From Williamwhitmania taraxaci (lineage in GTDB: Bacteria; Bacteroidota; Bacteroidia; Bacteroidales; Williamwhitmaniaceae), in assembly GCF_900096565.1 (NCBI RefSeq), contig NZ_FMYP01000012.1, positions 1-64,000 on the forward strand: DNA of 64,000 nucleotides. The letters run 5' to 3'. The translations under genes were made by a program, and so were the position numbers. The notes beneath the pieces are model-generated. The model made no database searches, was not told the origin of the DNA, and worked only from the letters and a program-made list of their open reading frames with translations. Position 1 is the stretch's first letter. Every line of letters starts with the position of its first letter. Positions 16,921 through 25,277 of this stretch are shown here, in pieces.

Positions 16921-17496
16921 ATGAAAACTCTAGAAATTCAAGGCACAATCCGTGCTAGCATTGGCAAAAAGGAAACAAAAGCGTTGAGAAACGAAGGTCT
17001 GGTTCCTTGTGTTCTTTATGGAGGAGGCGAAAACCTTCACTTTGGCGTTGAAGAAAAGTTGTTGAATACTTTGATTTACACTCCTAGTGCTCACATCGTG
17101 TTGCTTAACCTTGATGGTAAAGTTCACAAGGCTGTGATCCAAGCTAGCCAATTTGGTCCTGTTTCCGATCGCACCATTCACGTTGATTTTGTTCGCATTT
17201 CCGACGATAAGAAAGTTGCTATTGATGTGCCAATTACTATCGTAGGTTCTTCCGACGGTGTTAAGCAAGGTGGTAACTTACAACTATTGTTCCGCAAAAT
17301 TCGTGTTTCTGCAATACCTGCTAATCTTCCCGATTCAGTTGTTGTTGATATCACTGGTTTGGATATGGGCAAGTCGATGTTTGTTAGCGAAATTGTTGCC
17401 GACAACTACGACATTCTTACTCCTAAAACTGCTGTTGTTGCAACTGTGAAAATGACAAGGGCTGCGCGTGGTGCTGCTGCTACTGAAAAGAAATAG
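16921..17496 (+). CDS. rplY: 50S ribosomal protein L25/Ctc
   Basis: The 191-residue product is the long Ctc/TL5 form: an L25 domain that binds 5S rRNA (about 1-92) and a C-terminal beta domain (about 100-180). RASIGKKETKALRNEGLVPCVLYGG is the typical start. The Ala/Lys-rich tail (RAARGAAATEKK) is usual. Codon use is biased towards common codons, as in highly expressed genes. pth starts 9 nt after the stop, a pairing seen in many bacteria. Confidence 0.95.
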   Translation: MKTLEIQGTIRASIGKKETKALRNEGLVPCVLYGGGENLHFGVEEKLLNTLIYTPSAHIVLLNLDGKVHKAVIQASQFGPVSDRTIHVDFVRISDDKKVAIDVPITIVGSSDGVKQGGNLQLLFRKIRVSAIPANLPDSVVVDITGLDMGKSMFVSEIVADNYDILTPKTAVVATVKMTRAARGAAATEKK

Positions 17497-17505
17497 CATT
17501 TTAAG

Positions 17506-18069
17506 TTGAAGTATTTAATTGCAGGGCTTGGCAATATTGGCGCTGAATACGCCAATACTCGCCACAATATAGGTTTTAAAGTGTTGGACGCCCTTTCAAA
17601 AGCGTCCAACATTTTTTTTGCGGATAACCGTCTTGCTGCAAAGGCTGAGTATAGGTTTAAAGGTAGAACGTTTATCTTTATAAAGCCTAATACATACATG
17701 AACCTTAGCGGGAAAGCGGTTGGCTATTGGATGCAGGCTGAGAAAATACCTATCGAGAATCTTTTGGTGGTTGTGGACGATCTTGCATTGACCATGGGAC
17801 AAGTTCGCTTGCGTGGGAAGGGCAGTGATGGAGGTCATAATGGGCTTAAGGATATCACTCGTGTGCTGGGTACCAACGATTATGCCCGCTTGCGATTGGG
17901 GATTGGAAGTGATTTTGGCAAGGGGAAGCAAGTCGATTACGTCCTTGGTGAATGGACTGAGGCTGAACTGGCCACGCTTCCGTCGGTTTTAGATAAGGCC
18001 TCTGAGGCAATCGTGGGTTTTGGAACTATCGGTCTTGCCTTAGCAATGAACCAGTTTAATACTAAGTAG
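17506..18069 (+). CDS. pth: Peptidyl-tRNA hydrolase
   Basis: Pth frees tRNA from peptidyl-tRNAs dropped by the ribosome. The 187-residue product begins KYLIAGLGNIG, with the catalytic His in NTRHNIGF (His20). FIKPNTYMNLSG, DDLALTMGQVRLR and GSDGGHNGLKDI all match. The start is TTG at 17506: an in-frame TAG lies 12 nt upstream and no ATG or GTG can give the conserved N-terminus. The rare start next to rplY may keep Pth low relative to L25. Confidence 0.94.
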   Translation: MKYLIAGLGNIGAEYANTRHNIGFKVLDALSKASNIFFADNRLAAKAEYRFKGRTFIFIKPNTYMNLSGKAVGYWMQAEKIPIENLLVVVDDLALTMGQVRLRGKGSDGGHNGLKDITRVLGTNDYARLRLGIGSDFGKGKQVDYVLGEWTEAELATLPSVLDKASEAIVGFGTIGLALAMNQFNTK

Positions 18070-18071
18070 CG

Positions 18072-18461
18072 ATGCATCCAGTTGACGAAGTTCGCATTGA
18101 TAAGTGGCTATGGTCGGTAAGGGTTTATAAAACCCGAAGCGAAGCCGCTGAGGCTTGTAAAAAGGGAAGAGTTAAGGTAAATGGCATGGAAGCCAAACCT
18201 TCCCGCGATGTGCGTATCAACGATATTATTACTATCCGTAAATCACCGGTAGTTTATACTTTTAGGGTGATAGGCTCGATTAGTAATCGACAACCTGCTA
18301 AACTTGTGGAGAATTTTGCCGAAAATTTAACCCCGCAGGAAGAACTCGACAAGCTTAATGCGAATAGTTCAGTAGTTACCATGGTGCGAGAAAAGGGTGC
18401 TGGTAGACCAACCAAAAGGGATCGACGAAAAATTGGTGAACTTAACGAGGAGGATGATTAA
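18072..18461 (+). CDS. S4-domain RNA-binding protein, Hsp15-like
   Basis: The 129-residue product has an S4 domain at about 5-65 (VRIDKWLWSVRVYKTRSEAAEACKKG, VKVNGMEAKPSRDVRINDII) and a basic C-terminal tail ending RPTKRDRRKI. Hsp15 (HslR) binds 50S subunits with stalled peptidyl-tRNA, which fits its place 2 nt after pth. A paralogous role in rRNA handling is also possible. Confidence 0.88.
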   Translation: MHPVDEVRIDKWLWSVRVYKTRSEAAEACKKGRVKVNGMEAKPSRDVRINDIITIRKSPVVYTFRVIGSISNRQPAKLVENFAENLTPQEELDKLNANSSVVTMVREKGAGRPTKRDRRKIGELNEEDD

Positions 18462-18465
18462 ATAG

Positions 18466-19011
18466 ATGGATTTTGCCCGAGAACTAAAACAGAAATCACT
18501 TTTTGAGTATCTTCTCTTCATGTATCAGGTGGAAGATGTTATTCGGGCATGCCACTTCGATAGGAGTGCAATATCCAAGGTTGCGCTAGATCGCTTTGGA
18601 TCGCTTATGGGGGATCAAAACCAGGGCGTTGACTGGTTTTTGGCTATGGCTGAATTTATGGAACTGGAAAAAATTCAACAATTTGGACATCTTCAGCACG
18701 TTAAAAATCTTGTTAATGATCTGAATCAGACCCATCTTCGGTTGACTCGATCACCAAAGGAGGATGAATATCAAGGCCTTTATTACGAAGCCGAATCGGT
18801 TTTAATTGAGCTTCGGCGACGTGGTGGAGAAAATAGTAACGTTGTGGAGTTATCCTTAATTGGTATTTACGGAGTATGGCTGCTCGGGCTCAAAGGCGTT
18901 ACCGTTTCAAATGAAACAAGGCAAGCTACCGAGATTTTAACTCGATTTCTTGCCTTGCTGTCGGATCTTTACAATAGAATAGAATTGGGGGAGAAGGAAC
19001 TCCCGGAATAA
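18466..19011 (+). CDS. DUF4924 family protein
   Basis: The 181-residue, mainly helical product has the start KQKSLFEYLLFMYQVEDVIRA, typical of the DUF4924 family of Bacteroidales. It has no signal peptide or membrane segment. The function is unknown. It begins 4 nt after the S4 protein and so belongs to the rplY-pth-S4 transcript, which hints at a role in translation. Its stop is 10 nt from the convergent DUF3078 gene. Confidence 0.82.
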   Translation: MDFARELKQKSLFEYLLFMYQVEDVIRACHFDRSAISKVALDRFGSLMGDQNQGVDWFLAMAEFMELEKIQQFGHLQHVKNLVNDLNQTHLRLTRSPKEDEYQGLYYEAESVLIELRRRGGENSNVVELSLIGIYGVWLLGLKGVTVSNETRQATEILTRFLALLSDLYNRIELGEKELPE

Positions 19012-19021
19012 ACTAGTTTGG

Positions 19022-19993
19022 TTACCATTTAACTCCAATGCCCAATCCAAATATCTCCTTTAGTTGTAACTTGGCAGTGTATTTATCGGCAGTGCCATCT
19101 CCATCTGTATCCGTCCCTATCTTTGAGTTGTCGTCGTAAATTGCAAGGGCAAAGAGTCTTGCAGTAAACCAGCTGTTTATCTTTACTTCCAATGTATTCT
19201 CGAAAATAAGATCAATATTTTGCGGGTCTTTTAAATAATTTGAGAACAACTCCAGCTTGGAAGTCAATATTGTTTTTCCTTTATTGAATGGGAATGTGCC
19301 TGTGATTTGGGTAAGTCCCCCTGCTTCCCAAAGAGTATTCTTTCCATCCTTAATCTTATTTCCCATTCCATCAAATGTTGCTTTGTCAACGCCAAAACTA
19401 CCTTTGTCGGCAAGATCTTGTCTCTTTACTACAGTTAATTTGCCCGAAAGAGGGGAGAGAAATACGCTAATCTGAGAGGTCGGTTTATAGTCCATACCAA
19501 TTGACAATCCAAAATATCCCGGTGCCATCCAATCCGAAATTATCGTCGAATCATTTGGATAGTTATATCCAGGGAGCATTTGTGTCCTAAAACTTGCAAG
19601 GATGGAGTAGTTCCATTTTGATGAAGCTTTCCTGCCATATTTGGTGCTTAATAGAATTCGGTCATCGTTCTTGATGTTTTTGGAGTCACCCTGTCTGGTT
19701 TGTCCGTAGGCGAGATCAAAGGTTGATTCCCATGAGTTATTCTCATCTTTAAATTTAGATCCAAAGATGTAGGACCCGTTGCCTGAGATTGATTTTTCGC
19801 CCCCTGCAACCCAATTGGAAAGTGCTACTTGTGAGAATGTAATGGACAGAGCATTTGTTATTTTCCACGGTTTTTCCGGGACTTTTTTCGTCGTATCTGC
19901 TGTCTCTTGCGATTTTACGGACGTAACCGTAATTAAAAAAAACAGTAGGAAGGCTAGTGCTGTCTTTCTCTTGTTTGGTAAGTTGTGTTTCAT
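19022..19993 (-). CDS. DUF3078 outer-membrane barrel protein
   Basis: The 323-residue product has a signal peptide (about 1-28, ending VKSQ-ET) and a beta-rich mature part with WKITNALSITFSQVALSNWVAGG, the characteristic DUF3078 opening. It has alternating strands and ends LGIGVKW, consistent with a small outer-membrane barrel. The chosen ATG at 19993 overlaps the stop of the DCC gene as ATGA, so translation is probably coupled. The frame is open to 20083 but runs inside the DCC gene. Confidence 0.85.
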   Translation of the reverse strand: MKHNLPNKRKTALAFLLFFLITVTSVKSQETADTTKKVPEKPWKITNALSITFSQVALSNWVAGGEKSISGNGSYIFGSKFKDENNSWESTFDLAYGQTRQGDSKNIKNDDRILLSTKYGRKASSKWNYSILASFRTQMLPGYNYPNDSTIISDWMAPGYFGLSIGMDYKPTSQISVFLSPLSGKLTVVKRQDLADKGSFGVDKATFDGMGNKIKDGKNTLWEAGGLTQITGTFPFNKGKTILTSKLELFSNYLKDPQNIDLIFENTLEVKINSWFTARLFALAIYDDNSKIGTDTDGDGTADKYTAKLQLKEIFGLGIGVKW

Positions 19994-20427
19994 CGTGAAA
20001 ATGTTTTGTGGTTGAATTTTTCCTTGTTTAAGATATTGCATTTTGTGCTTTGACTTAGGGGTAATCTTTTTTTTGCAACCCAATTGTAGGCAGCATTAAT
20101 AATAGGGTTGGGGATTAGCCAAATGAGTGTTGCTATAATCATAGCGGCATAGTTTAGCTTCAACGCAATCCTTTTTAATGCGTCTGCCTTTGTATAGGCC
20201 ATTGAGTTTGTCAGTAAAATTATTGAATCTTCGCGTGCAAGCGCTTCGTCCGAATTTACAATTGCCAAAATGGCACTACTGTTTCGGGCAGCAATCATGA
20301 AATGATCTTTTCTCTCCAGAAAAAGTAGCAGGAGTAATGCTCTGTTGCAGAACAAGCAATCCGTGTCAAACACAAGCACAGACTTACCTTCTTGTATAGC
20401 AACTTCGTTACTCAGTTTGAATTTCAT
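19990..20427 (-). CDS. DCC family thiol-disulfide oxidoreductase-like protein
   Basis: The 145-residue product has DTDCLFC (21-27), the DxxCxxC signature of the DUF393/DCC (YuxK) family, and FMIAARNSS downstream. A hydrophobic segment at about 100-118 (AAMIIATLIWLIPNPIIN) suggests membrane contact. The family is linked to redox or membrane roles that are not well defined. It overlaps the flavin reductase gene by 20 nt and the DUF3078 start by 4 nt, so three genes are tightly coupled. Confidence 0.82.
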   Translation of the reverse strand: MKFKLSNEVAIQEGKSVLVFDTDCLFCNRALLLLLFLERKDHFMIAARNSSAILAIVNSDEALAREDSIILLTNSMAYTKADALKRIALKLNYAAMIIATLIWLIPNPIINAAYNWVAKKRLPLSQSTKCNILNKEKFNHKTFSR

Positions 20428-20941
20428 CGATGTTGTTTTTCCAGCATGCTTCTATTTCTCCGATATATAGTCGATGAAAATCGCTGGTAGGGTAAACGGA
20501 TGGTTGGATGTTTTTATCGATAAAGGTGCCGGCAGACAAATCGGTAAAGAAAAGTTTGCGGCAATCCATCATAATTCGGGCTTCCTTAAAACCGGGTGAA
20601 CCTGTGGGTAGTTCTATTAGAGTAAGGCCTGCGTCCTCTATTTTATTTGTATCTCTTCCCGATTTTGATCCGCAGAGTTTTAATGCCGCGCGGTAATCTT
20701 CGGCAAAGAAGGAGAGGCTTAGTCTTTCGCTGTGTTCTATAAATTCAAAGGTAAATCGCTGTGGTCGTATAAATACAAAGGCTACTGGTTTGTTCCAAAG
20801 AATTCCAAAGCCACCCCAGCTTGCGGTCATTGTATTGGTTTTAAGGTCTGCTTTTGCCGTAACTAGCATCCATTCTTTGTCGAGTAGTTTGAATGGATTG
20901 TCGGTTAAAGTGTATAAATCCGTTTGGTGAAAATTTTTCAT
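20408..20941 (-). CDS. Flavin reductase family protein
   Basis: The 177-residue FMN-binding split-barrel protein has MLVTAKADLKTNTMTASWGGFGILWNKPVAFVFIRPQRFT, where the TASWG and RPQRFT segments bind FMN. It has no signal peptide. It probably reduces or carries flavin, but the electron acceptor is not known. It is the first gene of the operon with DCC and DUF3078. Confidence 0.88.
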   Translation of the reverse strand: MKNFHQTDLYTLTDNPFKLLDKEWMLVTAKADLKTNTMTASWGGFGILWNKPVAFVFIRPQRFTFEFIEHSERLSLSFFAEDYRAALKLCGSKSGRDTNKIEDAGLTLIELPTGSPGFKEARIMMDCRKLFFTDLSAGTFIDKNIQPSVYPTSDFHRLYIGEIEACWKNNIDEIQTE

Positions 20942-21061
20942 ATCTTGTATTGTGGCAGGGTTACAATATTTTTTTTGATTATTAATGATGGAAATTTAAG
21001 GAAAAAGAAATTTATGAGCAATAAATGAAACGATTTATTGATGTGATAGTTCACACGGAAG

Positions 21062-21095
21062 CGAAAAAGGCCAGCATAACTGCTGGCCTTTTTCG
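21062..21095 (-). terminator. Terminator after the 21114-22082 gene
   Basis: A perfect 15-bp stem (21062-21076 with 21081-21095, loop TAAC) includes T-runs on both strands. It lies 18 nt past the minus-strand stop. Confidence 0.88.
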
Positions 21096-21113
21096 TTGCT
21101 GTAAATGCGATTT

Positions 21114-22082
21114 TTATTTGTAGAACTCGTAGGTGTATTTGTAGAGCACCTTGTAGTTGTATGGTGCATAATACGTGTCAACTTCCACAAGAATACCTTT
21201 GGGGTTGTATTTGGATTCTTTCTTCGAAAACTGATCGGCATCGCCCTCGTTCCACTGCTCTTCGAGGAGGTTACCTTTTGTATCGTATTTATACTTGCTG
21301 AAAACAAATTTCTCACCATCAGCATTAGTTTGGTCAGTCTGTACAAGATTGCCCTCTTTGTCGTATGTAAAGAACTGTTTGTAAATAAACTTCCCTCCCA
21401 AGTATACATCTTTTTGAATTTCAAGGTCTTGGTTGTTGAATTTCATGACGTACCGTTTGGATGTTGCTCCAGAATTTTCTTTTCTGATATCTTCAACCAC
21501 GTTACCTTTTGCATCTAAAACCTTTTCCATTGTGTAGGAAATCGTTTTTTCTGGTTTGTATACCGTAATTGTGATCTTGTTGGCTTGTTGAACATATGCC
21601 CATCTTTCGTCTACGGTGTTAGCCCCTTTGTATCGAATGATTTCTGATTGCTTGCCGTTGTTGTATTTGTAGGTTACACGGTAAGGTTCGGCACCGTTAT
21701 AACCATTTTCGTTTGCTTTATTGTTGTTCGCGTCGTAAGAAATGTTCTGAAGAAACGTTGTTTTACCCTCTTTTCCGTCAATATTTACGTAGTTGGTTTT
21801 GTTGCCAGTTTTGTCGTAAGAGTAGGTCTGCTTCGAGGAGATTTCCCCTGAAGATTTGAAATTAATGACGGAGACTGGGAACCCTTTGTTGTCGTAAGTA
21901 GTTTCAGAACTTTTGTAACCCTTTGCAGAAGGTTTTCCATCGGCATACTTGTGGTTCCAAACCGTAATAACTCTAATCTTATTCTCTGCGATTCGTTCCC
22001 TTTCTCGCTGCTCATTAAGCGTTTGGCCATAACATATCCCTGTCCAAGCAAATAGTGCAACCAGAATTAGAATATTTTTCAT
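21114..22082 (-). CDS. Exported repeat protein (YD/MORN-like strand repeats), function unknown
   Basis: The 322-residue product starts at ATG 22082 with a signal peptide (MKNILILVALFAWTGICYGQ). The rest is made of repeated short hairpins of the kind YDxxGNxxxxxxYxxDGK, such as TTYDNKGFPVSVINF, YSYDKTGNKTNYV, FTYDKEGNLVQTD and YKYDTKGNLLEEQ. These resemble RHS/YD or MORN-like beta strands. Such proteins are surface or periplasmic in Bacteroidota, but a precise role is not known. The frame from 22118 adds 12 polar residues and is not used. Confidence 0.82.
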   Translation of the reverse strand: MKNILILVALFAWTGICYGQTLNEQRERERIAENKIRVITVWNHKYADGKPSAKGYKSSETTYDNKGFPVSVINFKSSGEISSKQTYSYDKTGNKTNYVNIDGKEGKTTFLQNISYDANNNKANENGYNGAEPYRVTYKYNNGKQSEIIRYKGANTVDERWAYVQQANKITITVYKPEKTISYTMEKVLDAKGNVVEDIRKENSGATSKRYVMKFNNQDLEIQKDVYLGGKFIYKQFFTYDKEGNLVQTDQTNADGEKFVFSKYKYDTKGNLLEEQWNEGDADQFSKKESKYNPKGILVEVDTYYAPYNYKVLYKYTYEFYK

Positions 22083-22166
22083 CTTGCTTCGTTGAAGTTT
22101 GGGCTTAAAGTTAACCATTGTTACTAATATCCGATTGCCTGAGGCCGATATTTTTATACATAACGG

Positions 22167-22736
22167 CTACTTATCATTATGATTGGATGGGATATTTACA
22201 ATTAGGATGAAGAAGTGTGATTTATCATCAAATGGAACAAAGTGGTAGAATAGTTTATTACCTGACTTACGAGCAATATCAATCAAGCCAAGTCCGGCGC
22301 CTCCTTTTGTGTCGATTTCTCCATTGAGCATCTGTTTTATAAAGAAGCCACGAAGTTCTTCGGTTGCGGAGTTGTTTAAGAGATCTATCCGCTGCCTCAG
22401 ATCCTGTATTCGTTCGTTCCTAATAATATTCCCGGTAATTACATAAAAACCTTCTTTTGTTTCACCTACAACAAAAAGCCCATTGCCAATGTGCTGTTCC
22501 TTTTCATCGAAGTCATCGGAGTGCTTGGTGATGTTTTGCAAACACTCAATTATAATGTGAAATACTCTTTTTCTAACAGCCGTCGGGAGATTCTTCTCTT
22601 GTATTTTTCGGTTTGCCATTAGAGCGAATGTTCTCATGACACTATGACTCATCTCGCCCTTGTAAATTAAGGGAAATCCGCTCGAAGCAAGTTCGTTCGT
22701 TAGGATCGATTTTATGAAGTATATTACGTTGTCCAT
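22167..22736 (-). CDS. SiaB-family serine kinase-like ATPase (DUF6272)
   Basis: The 189-residue protein has a HATPase_c-type layout: the N-box ECLQNITKHS (about 64-73) and the G-box GGAGLGLIDIARKSG (about 146-160). This matches SiaB-like kinases, which phosphorylate a SiaC-type antagonist opposed by a SiaA PP2C phosphatase and control biofilm in Pseudomonas. Here no SiaA or SiaC gene is in the neighbourhood. The stop is 84 nt before the start of the strand-repeat gene, so the two may share a transcript. Confidence 0.82.
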   Translation of the reverse strand: MDNVIYFIKSILTNELASSGFPLIYKGEMSHSVMRTFALMANRKIQEKNLPTAVRKRVFHIIIECLQNITKHSDDFDEKEQHIGNGLFVVGETKEGFYVITGNIIRNERIQDLRQRIDLLNNSATEELRGFFIKQMLNGEIDTKGGAGLGLIDIARKSGNKLFYHFVPFDDKSHFFILIVNIPSNHNDK

Positions 22737-22770
22737 GCGATTTTAATTCAGCATGAAAGTAGAAAAAAAA

Positions 22771-22793
22771 AACGCACCAATGGTCGGTGCGTT
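22771..22793 (-). terminator. Terminator of manA
   Basis: AACGCACC (22771-22778) pairs with GGTGCGTT (22786-22793). The minus strand continues as a run of T, 30 nt past the manA stop. Confidence 0.85.
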
Positions 22794-22823
22794 ATTAAAT
22801 TGTGACGAGTAATGAGTAATCGT

Positions 22824-23807
22824 TTACGGAATGTGTATTTCTAGCAGTAAAGTGGCTCTTTCTGGATGAATTGTGAAGGTTCGGAGGTCAGCTGGAATTA
22901 AAACAGTTTCACCACCCTTAATGGTTGTTTTATTCCCCGATCCCTGAACAATGGTGGCAGATCCTTTTATACACATATATACTACAAACGAATCTATAGT
23001 GTTATAGTCAATCACGAGGTCTTGGTCGAATTCGAGCACGTTAGTTATGAAATAGGCCGATTCTACCAGAGGCATGGATTTGTTCATCTGCTTCGAATAC
23101 TTAACTTTTCCGGATGTCTCGCCGGAATAATCAATAACATCGAGTGCAAGATCGAGGTGTAGTTCCCGTGGATTTCCGTTGTCGTCAACTCGGCCCCAGT
23201 CGCTAATGCGATACGTGACATCCGATGATTGTTGGATCTCTGCAATGAGTAGATTGCTTCCGAGAGCGTGAATCTGTCCAGCCGGTATGTAAAAGACGTC
23301 ACCCTCCACTGCATCTGTATAGTTTAGCAACTCGGTGAATGTGTTACTTTCTACTGATTTTCTGAATTCCTCTTCGGAAGTCTTCCTTCGGAAGCCAGAG
23401 ATTAGTTGTGCTCCTGGTTCGTTTTCAATAACATACCACATCTCCGTTTTTCCGTAGGAGAGATGCCTATCGAATGCGATTTCATCGTTTGGGTGCACCT
23501 GAAGCGATAACAAATCCTTTGCTTCAATGAGTTTGATTAATAGTGGAAATTCGGGACCGAATTGATCAAAAACCTTTTCTCCGACCAAATCGGCCATGTA
23601 AATCTCAACCAGTTCGTTCAAACTGTTCCCCTCGAGGAAGCCATTCTTAACAATAGATTCATTCCCTTCAATTGCTGAGAGATCCCAACTCTCCCCAATT
23701 TTTCCGGATGGTACATTCTTTCGGTGAAATTTTTTAGATATTCTAGTGCCCCCCCAAATTTTTTCTTGGTATATTGGCTGAAATTTAAGTGGATATAGTT
23801 CTTGCAT
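22824..23807 (-). CDS. manA: Mannose-6-phosphate isomerase, class I
   Basis: The 327-residue cupin-fold zinc enzyme interconverts mannose 6-phosphate and fructose 6-phosphate. The start MQELYPLKFQPIYQEKIWGG is characteristic and chosen at ATG 23807; a longer frame to 23888 adds 27 residues not found in the family. SLQVHPND holds zinc ligands, and EMWYVIENEPGAQL and YIPAGQIHALG complete the cupin site. The leader is about 75 nt from the TAACTTTG box at 23886-23893. Confidence 0.94.
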   Translation of the reverse strand: MQELYPLKFQPIYQEKIWGGTRISKKFHRKNVPSGKIGESWDLSAIEGNESIVKNGFLEGNSLNELVEIYMADLVGEKVFDQFGPEFPLLIKLIEAKDLLSLQVHPNDEIAFDRHLSYGKTEMWYVIENEPGAQLISGFRRKTSEEEFRKSVESNTFTELLNYTDAVEGDVFYIPAGQIHALGSNLLIAEIQQSSDVTYRISDWGRVDDNGNPRELHLDLALDVIDYSGETSGKVKYSKQMNKSMPLVESAYFITNVLEFDQDLVIDYNTIDSFVVYMCIKGSATIVQGSGNKTTIKGGETVLIPADLRTFTIHPERATLLLEIHIP

Positions 23808-23885
23808 AATCGTTGCTTTTGTTTGAAAAAAGAGTAATAATCGTATATAAGTTGGAGGATATCCAGAATTAATTTCTGAACTTTG

Positions 23886-23893
23886 CAAAGTTA
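23886..23893 (-). promoter_or_regulatory. -7 box of manA in a shared divergent promoter region
   Basis: Minus-strand TAACTTTG matches the -7 consensus. It sits within AACTTTGCAAAGTT, a near-palindrome that also gives GAACTTTG on the plus strand towards udk. Confidence 0.55.
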
Positions 23894-23914
23894 GCTTTTT
23901 AATTTTTTACATCT

Positions 23915-24535
23915 ATGCTGGTTATTGGTATTGCTGGGGGCACTGGATCGGGAAAGACAACCGTCGTAAAGAAGATTGTTGATTGCTTACCGCCTGGTGA
24001 GGTGGTGGTTATTCCACAGGATTCCTATTACCGTGATAGTAGTCATCTACCTTTTGATCAACGCCAAGAAATCAATTTTGATCACCCGTCAGCAGTTGAG
24101 TTTGAATTGTTGGTGAGCGATGTGGAGAAGATGAAACAGGGCCAGGCTGTCCATCAGCCAATCTATTCCTACCTGAATTGCACCCGTGAATCGGAAACTA
24201 TATATATTGAGCCTCGCCATGTGATCATTGTTGAGGGCATTCTGATCTTTACTAACCCTGAATTGCGGGATCTGATGGATATAAAGGTATTTGTAGATGC
24301 CGATGCCGACGATCGTCTCGGACGTGTGGTTCGACGGGATATTGTGGAGAGGGGCCGGTCGGTAAACAAAGTACTTGAACGCTACGAGAAAACGGTTAAG
24401 CCAATGCACTTGCAGTTTATTGAGCCATCGAAACGATATGCCGATATTATTGTGCCTCAGGGTGGTAATAATGAAGTGGCAATTAGTATTTTAACTACTA
24501 TAATAGAGAAGACCTTACGTCAACACGGTTTCTGA
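23915..24535 (+). CDS. udk: Uridine kinase
   Basis: This 206-residue kinase phosphorylates uridine and cytidine. The P-loop is GGTGSGKTT (8-16). DSYYRD and the FDHPSAVEFELL segment bind the nucleoside, and RDIVERGRSVNKVLERYEKTVKPMHLQFIEPSKRYADIIVP is the lid and family signature. The start at 23915 gives the usual MLVIGIAGGT. The next gene begins 4 nt after its stop. Confidence 0.95.
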   Translation: MLVIGIAGGTGSGKTTVVKKIVDCLPPGEVVVIPQDSYYRDSSHLPFDQRQEINFDHPSAVEFELLVSDVEKMKQGQAVHQPIYSYLNCTRESETIYIEPRHVIIVEGILIFTNPELRDLMDIKVFVDADADDRLGRVVRRDIVERGRSVNKVLERYEKTVKPMHLQFIEPSKRYADIIVPQGGNNEVAISILTTIIEKTLRQHGF

Positions 24536-24539
24536 GCCT

Positions 24540-25277
24540 ATGCTTTACGACCTTAAAGTTGAGAATATTTTGTTCCTCGATATCGAGACAGTTCCGGCTG
24601 TGTCTACCTACAGCGAATTGCCCGATGCCTTCAAGTTACTATGGGATAAGAAAGCGCTTCAATTAAAGAAGGAAGAGGATCAAACCCCCGAGAACCTATA
24701 TGGTCGGGCTGGGATTTATGCAGAGTTTGGCCGGATCGTCTGTATTTCTGCTGGTTTCGTTTTCTTTAAGAAGAAGATTCCTTACTTCCGGCTTAAGTCT
24801 TTTTATAACCAAGTTGAAGCAGATTTGTTGCTCGATTTTGCGACCCTATTAAATCGATTCGGTAGTAAGAAAGGTGCTCTTCTCTGTGCCCACAATGGGA
24901 AGGAGTTCGATTTTCCCTATATCGCAAGGCGCATGCTTGTAAATGGGGTTAAGTTGCCTACTCTGCTCGATGTGGCCGGGAAAAAACCTTGGGAAGTATC
25001 CTTTCTCGATACTATGGAGTTATGGAAGTTCGGTGACTATAAACACTACACTTCGTTGAATCTGTTGGCAAATCTCTTCGGTATACCTACTCCAAAAGAT
25101 GATATTGACGGCTCCATGGTTGCAGATGTTTACTACAAAACTGGCGACATCGAACGGATAGCACGTTACTGCGAAAAGGATGTTATTACTATAGCCCAAC
25201 TGTTTCGGCGTTACCGAAATGAAGATACTATCCCTGCTGATAATATTGAAAGTGCCGAAAGTGATCTAGATCGCTAG
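24540..25277 (+). CDS. DEDD-type 3'-5' exonuclease (PolB-like RNase H fold)
   Basis: The 245-residue product has DIETVP (about 12-17, first Asp and Glu), AHNGKEFDFPYIARRM (second Asp) and EKDVITIAQLF (third Asp) in the order expected for a DEDD exonuclease of the PolB2 predicted type. No polymerase domain follows. It may act in DNA or RNA processing. The last 12 nt overlap the convergent hydrolase gene. Confidence 0.88.
   Translation: MLYDLKVENILFLDIETVPAVSTYSELPDAFKLLWDKKALQLKKEEDQTPENLYGRAGIYAEFGRIVCISAGFVFFKKKIPYFRLKSFYNQVEADLLLDFATLLNRFGSKKGALLCAHNGKEFDFPYIARRMLVNGVKLPTLLDVAGKKPWEVSFLDTMELWKFGDYKHYTSLNLLANLFGIPTPKDDIDGSMVADVYYKTGDIERIARYCEKDVITIAQLFRRYRNEDTIPADNIESAESDLDR

Noticed and set aside
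21114-22082. RHS toxin
   Set aside because: It is only 322 residues, without the RHS core or a variable toxin tip; the strand repeats are short and general.
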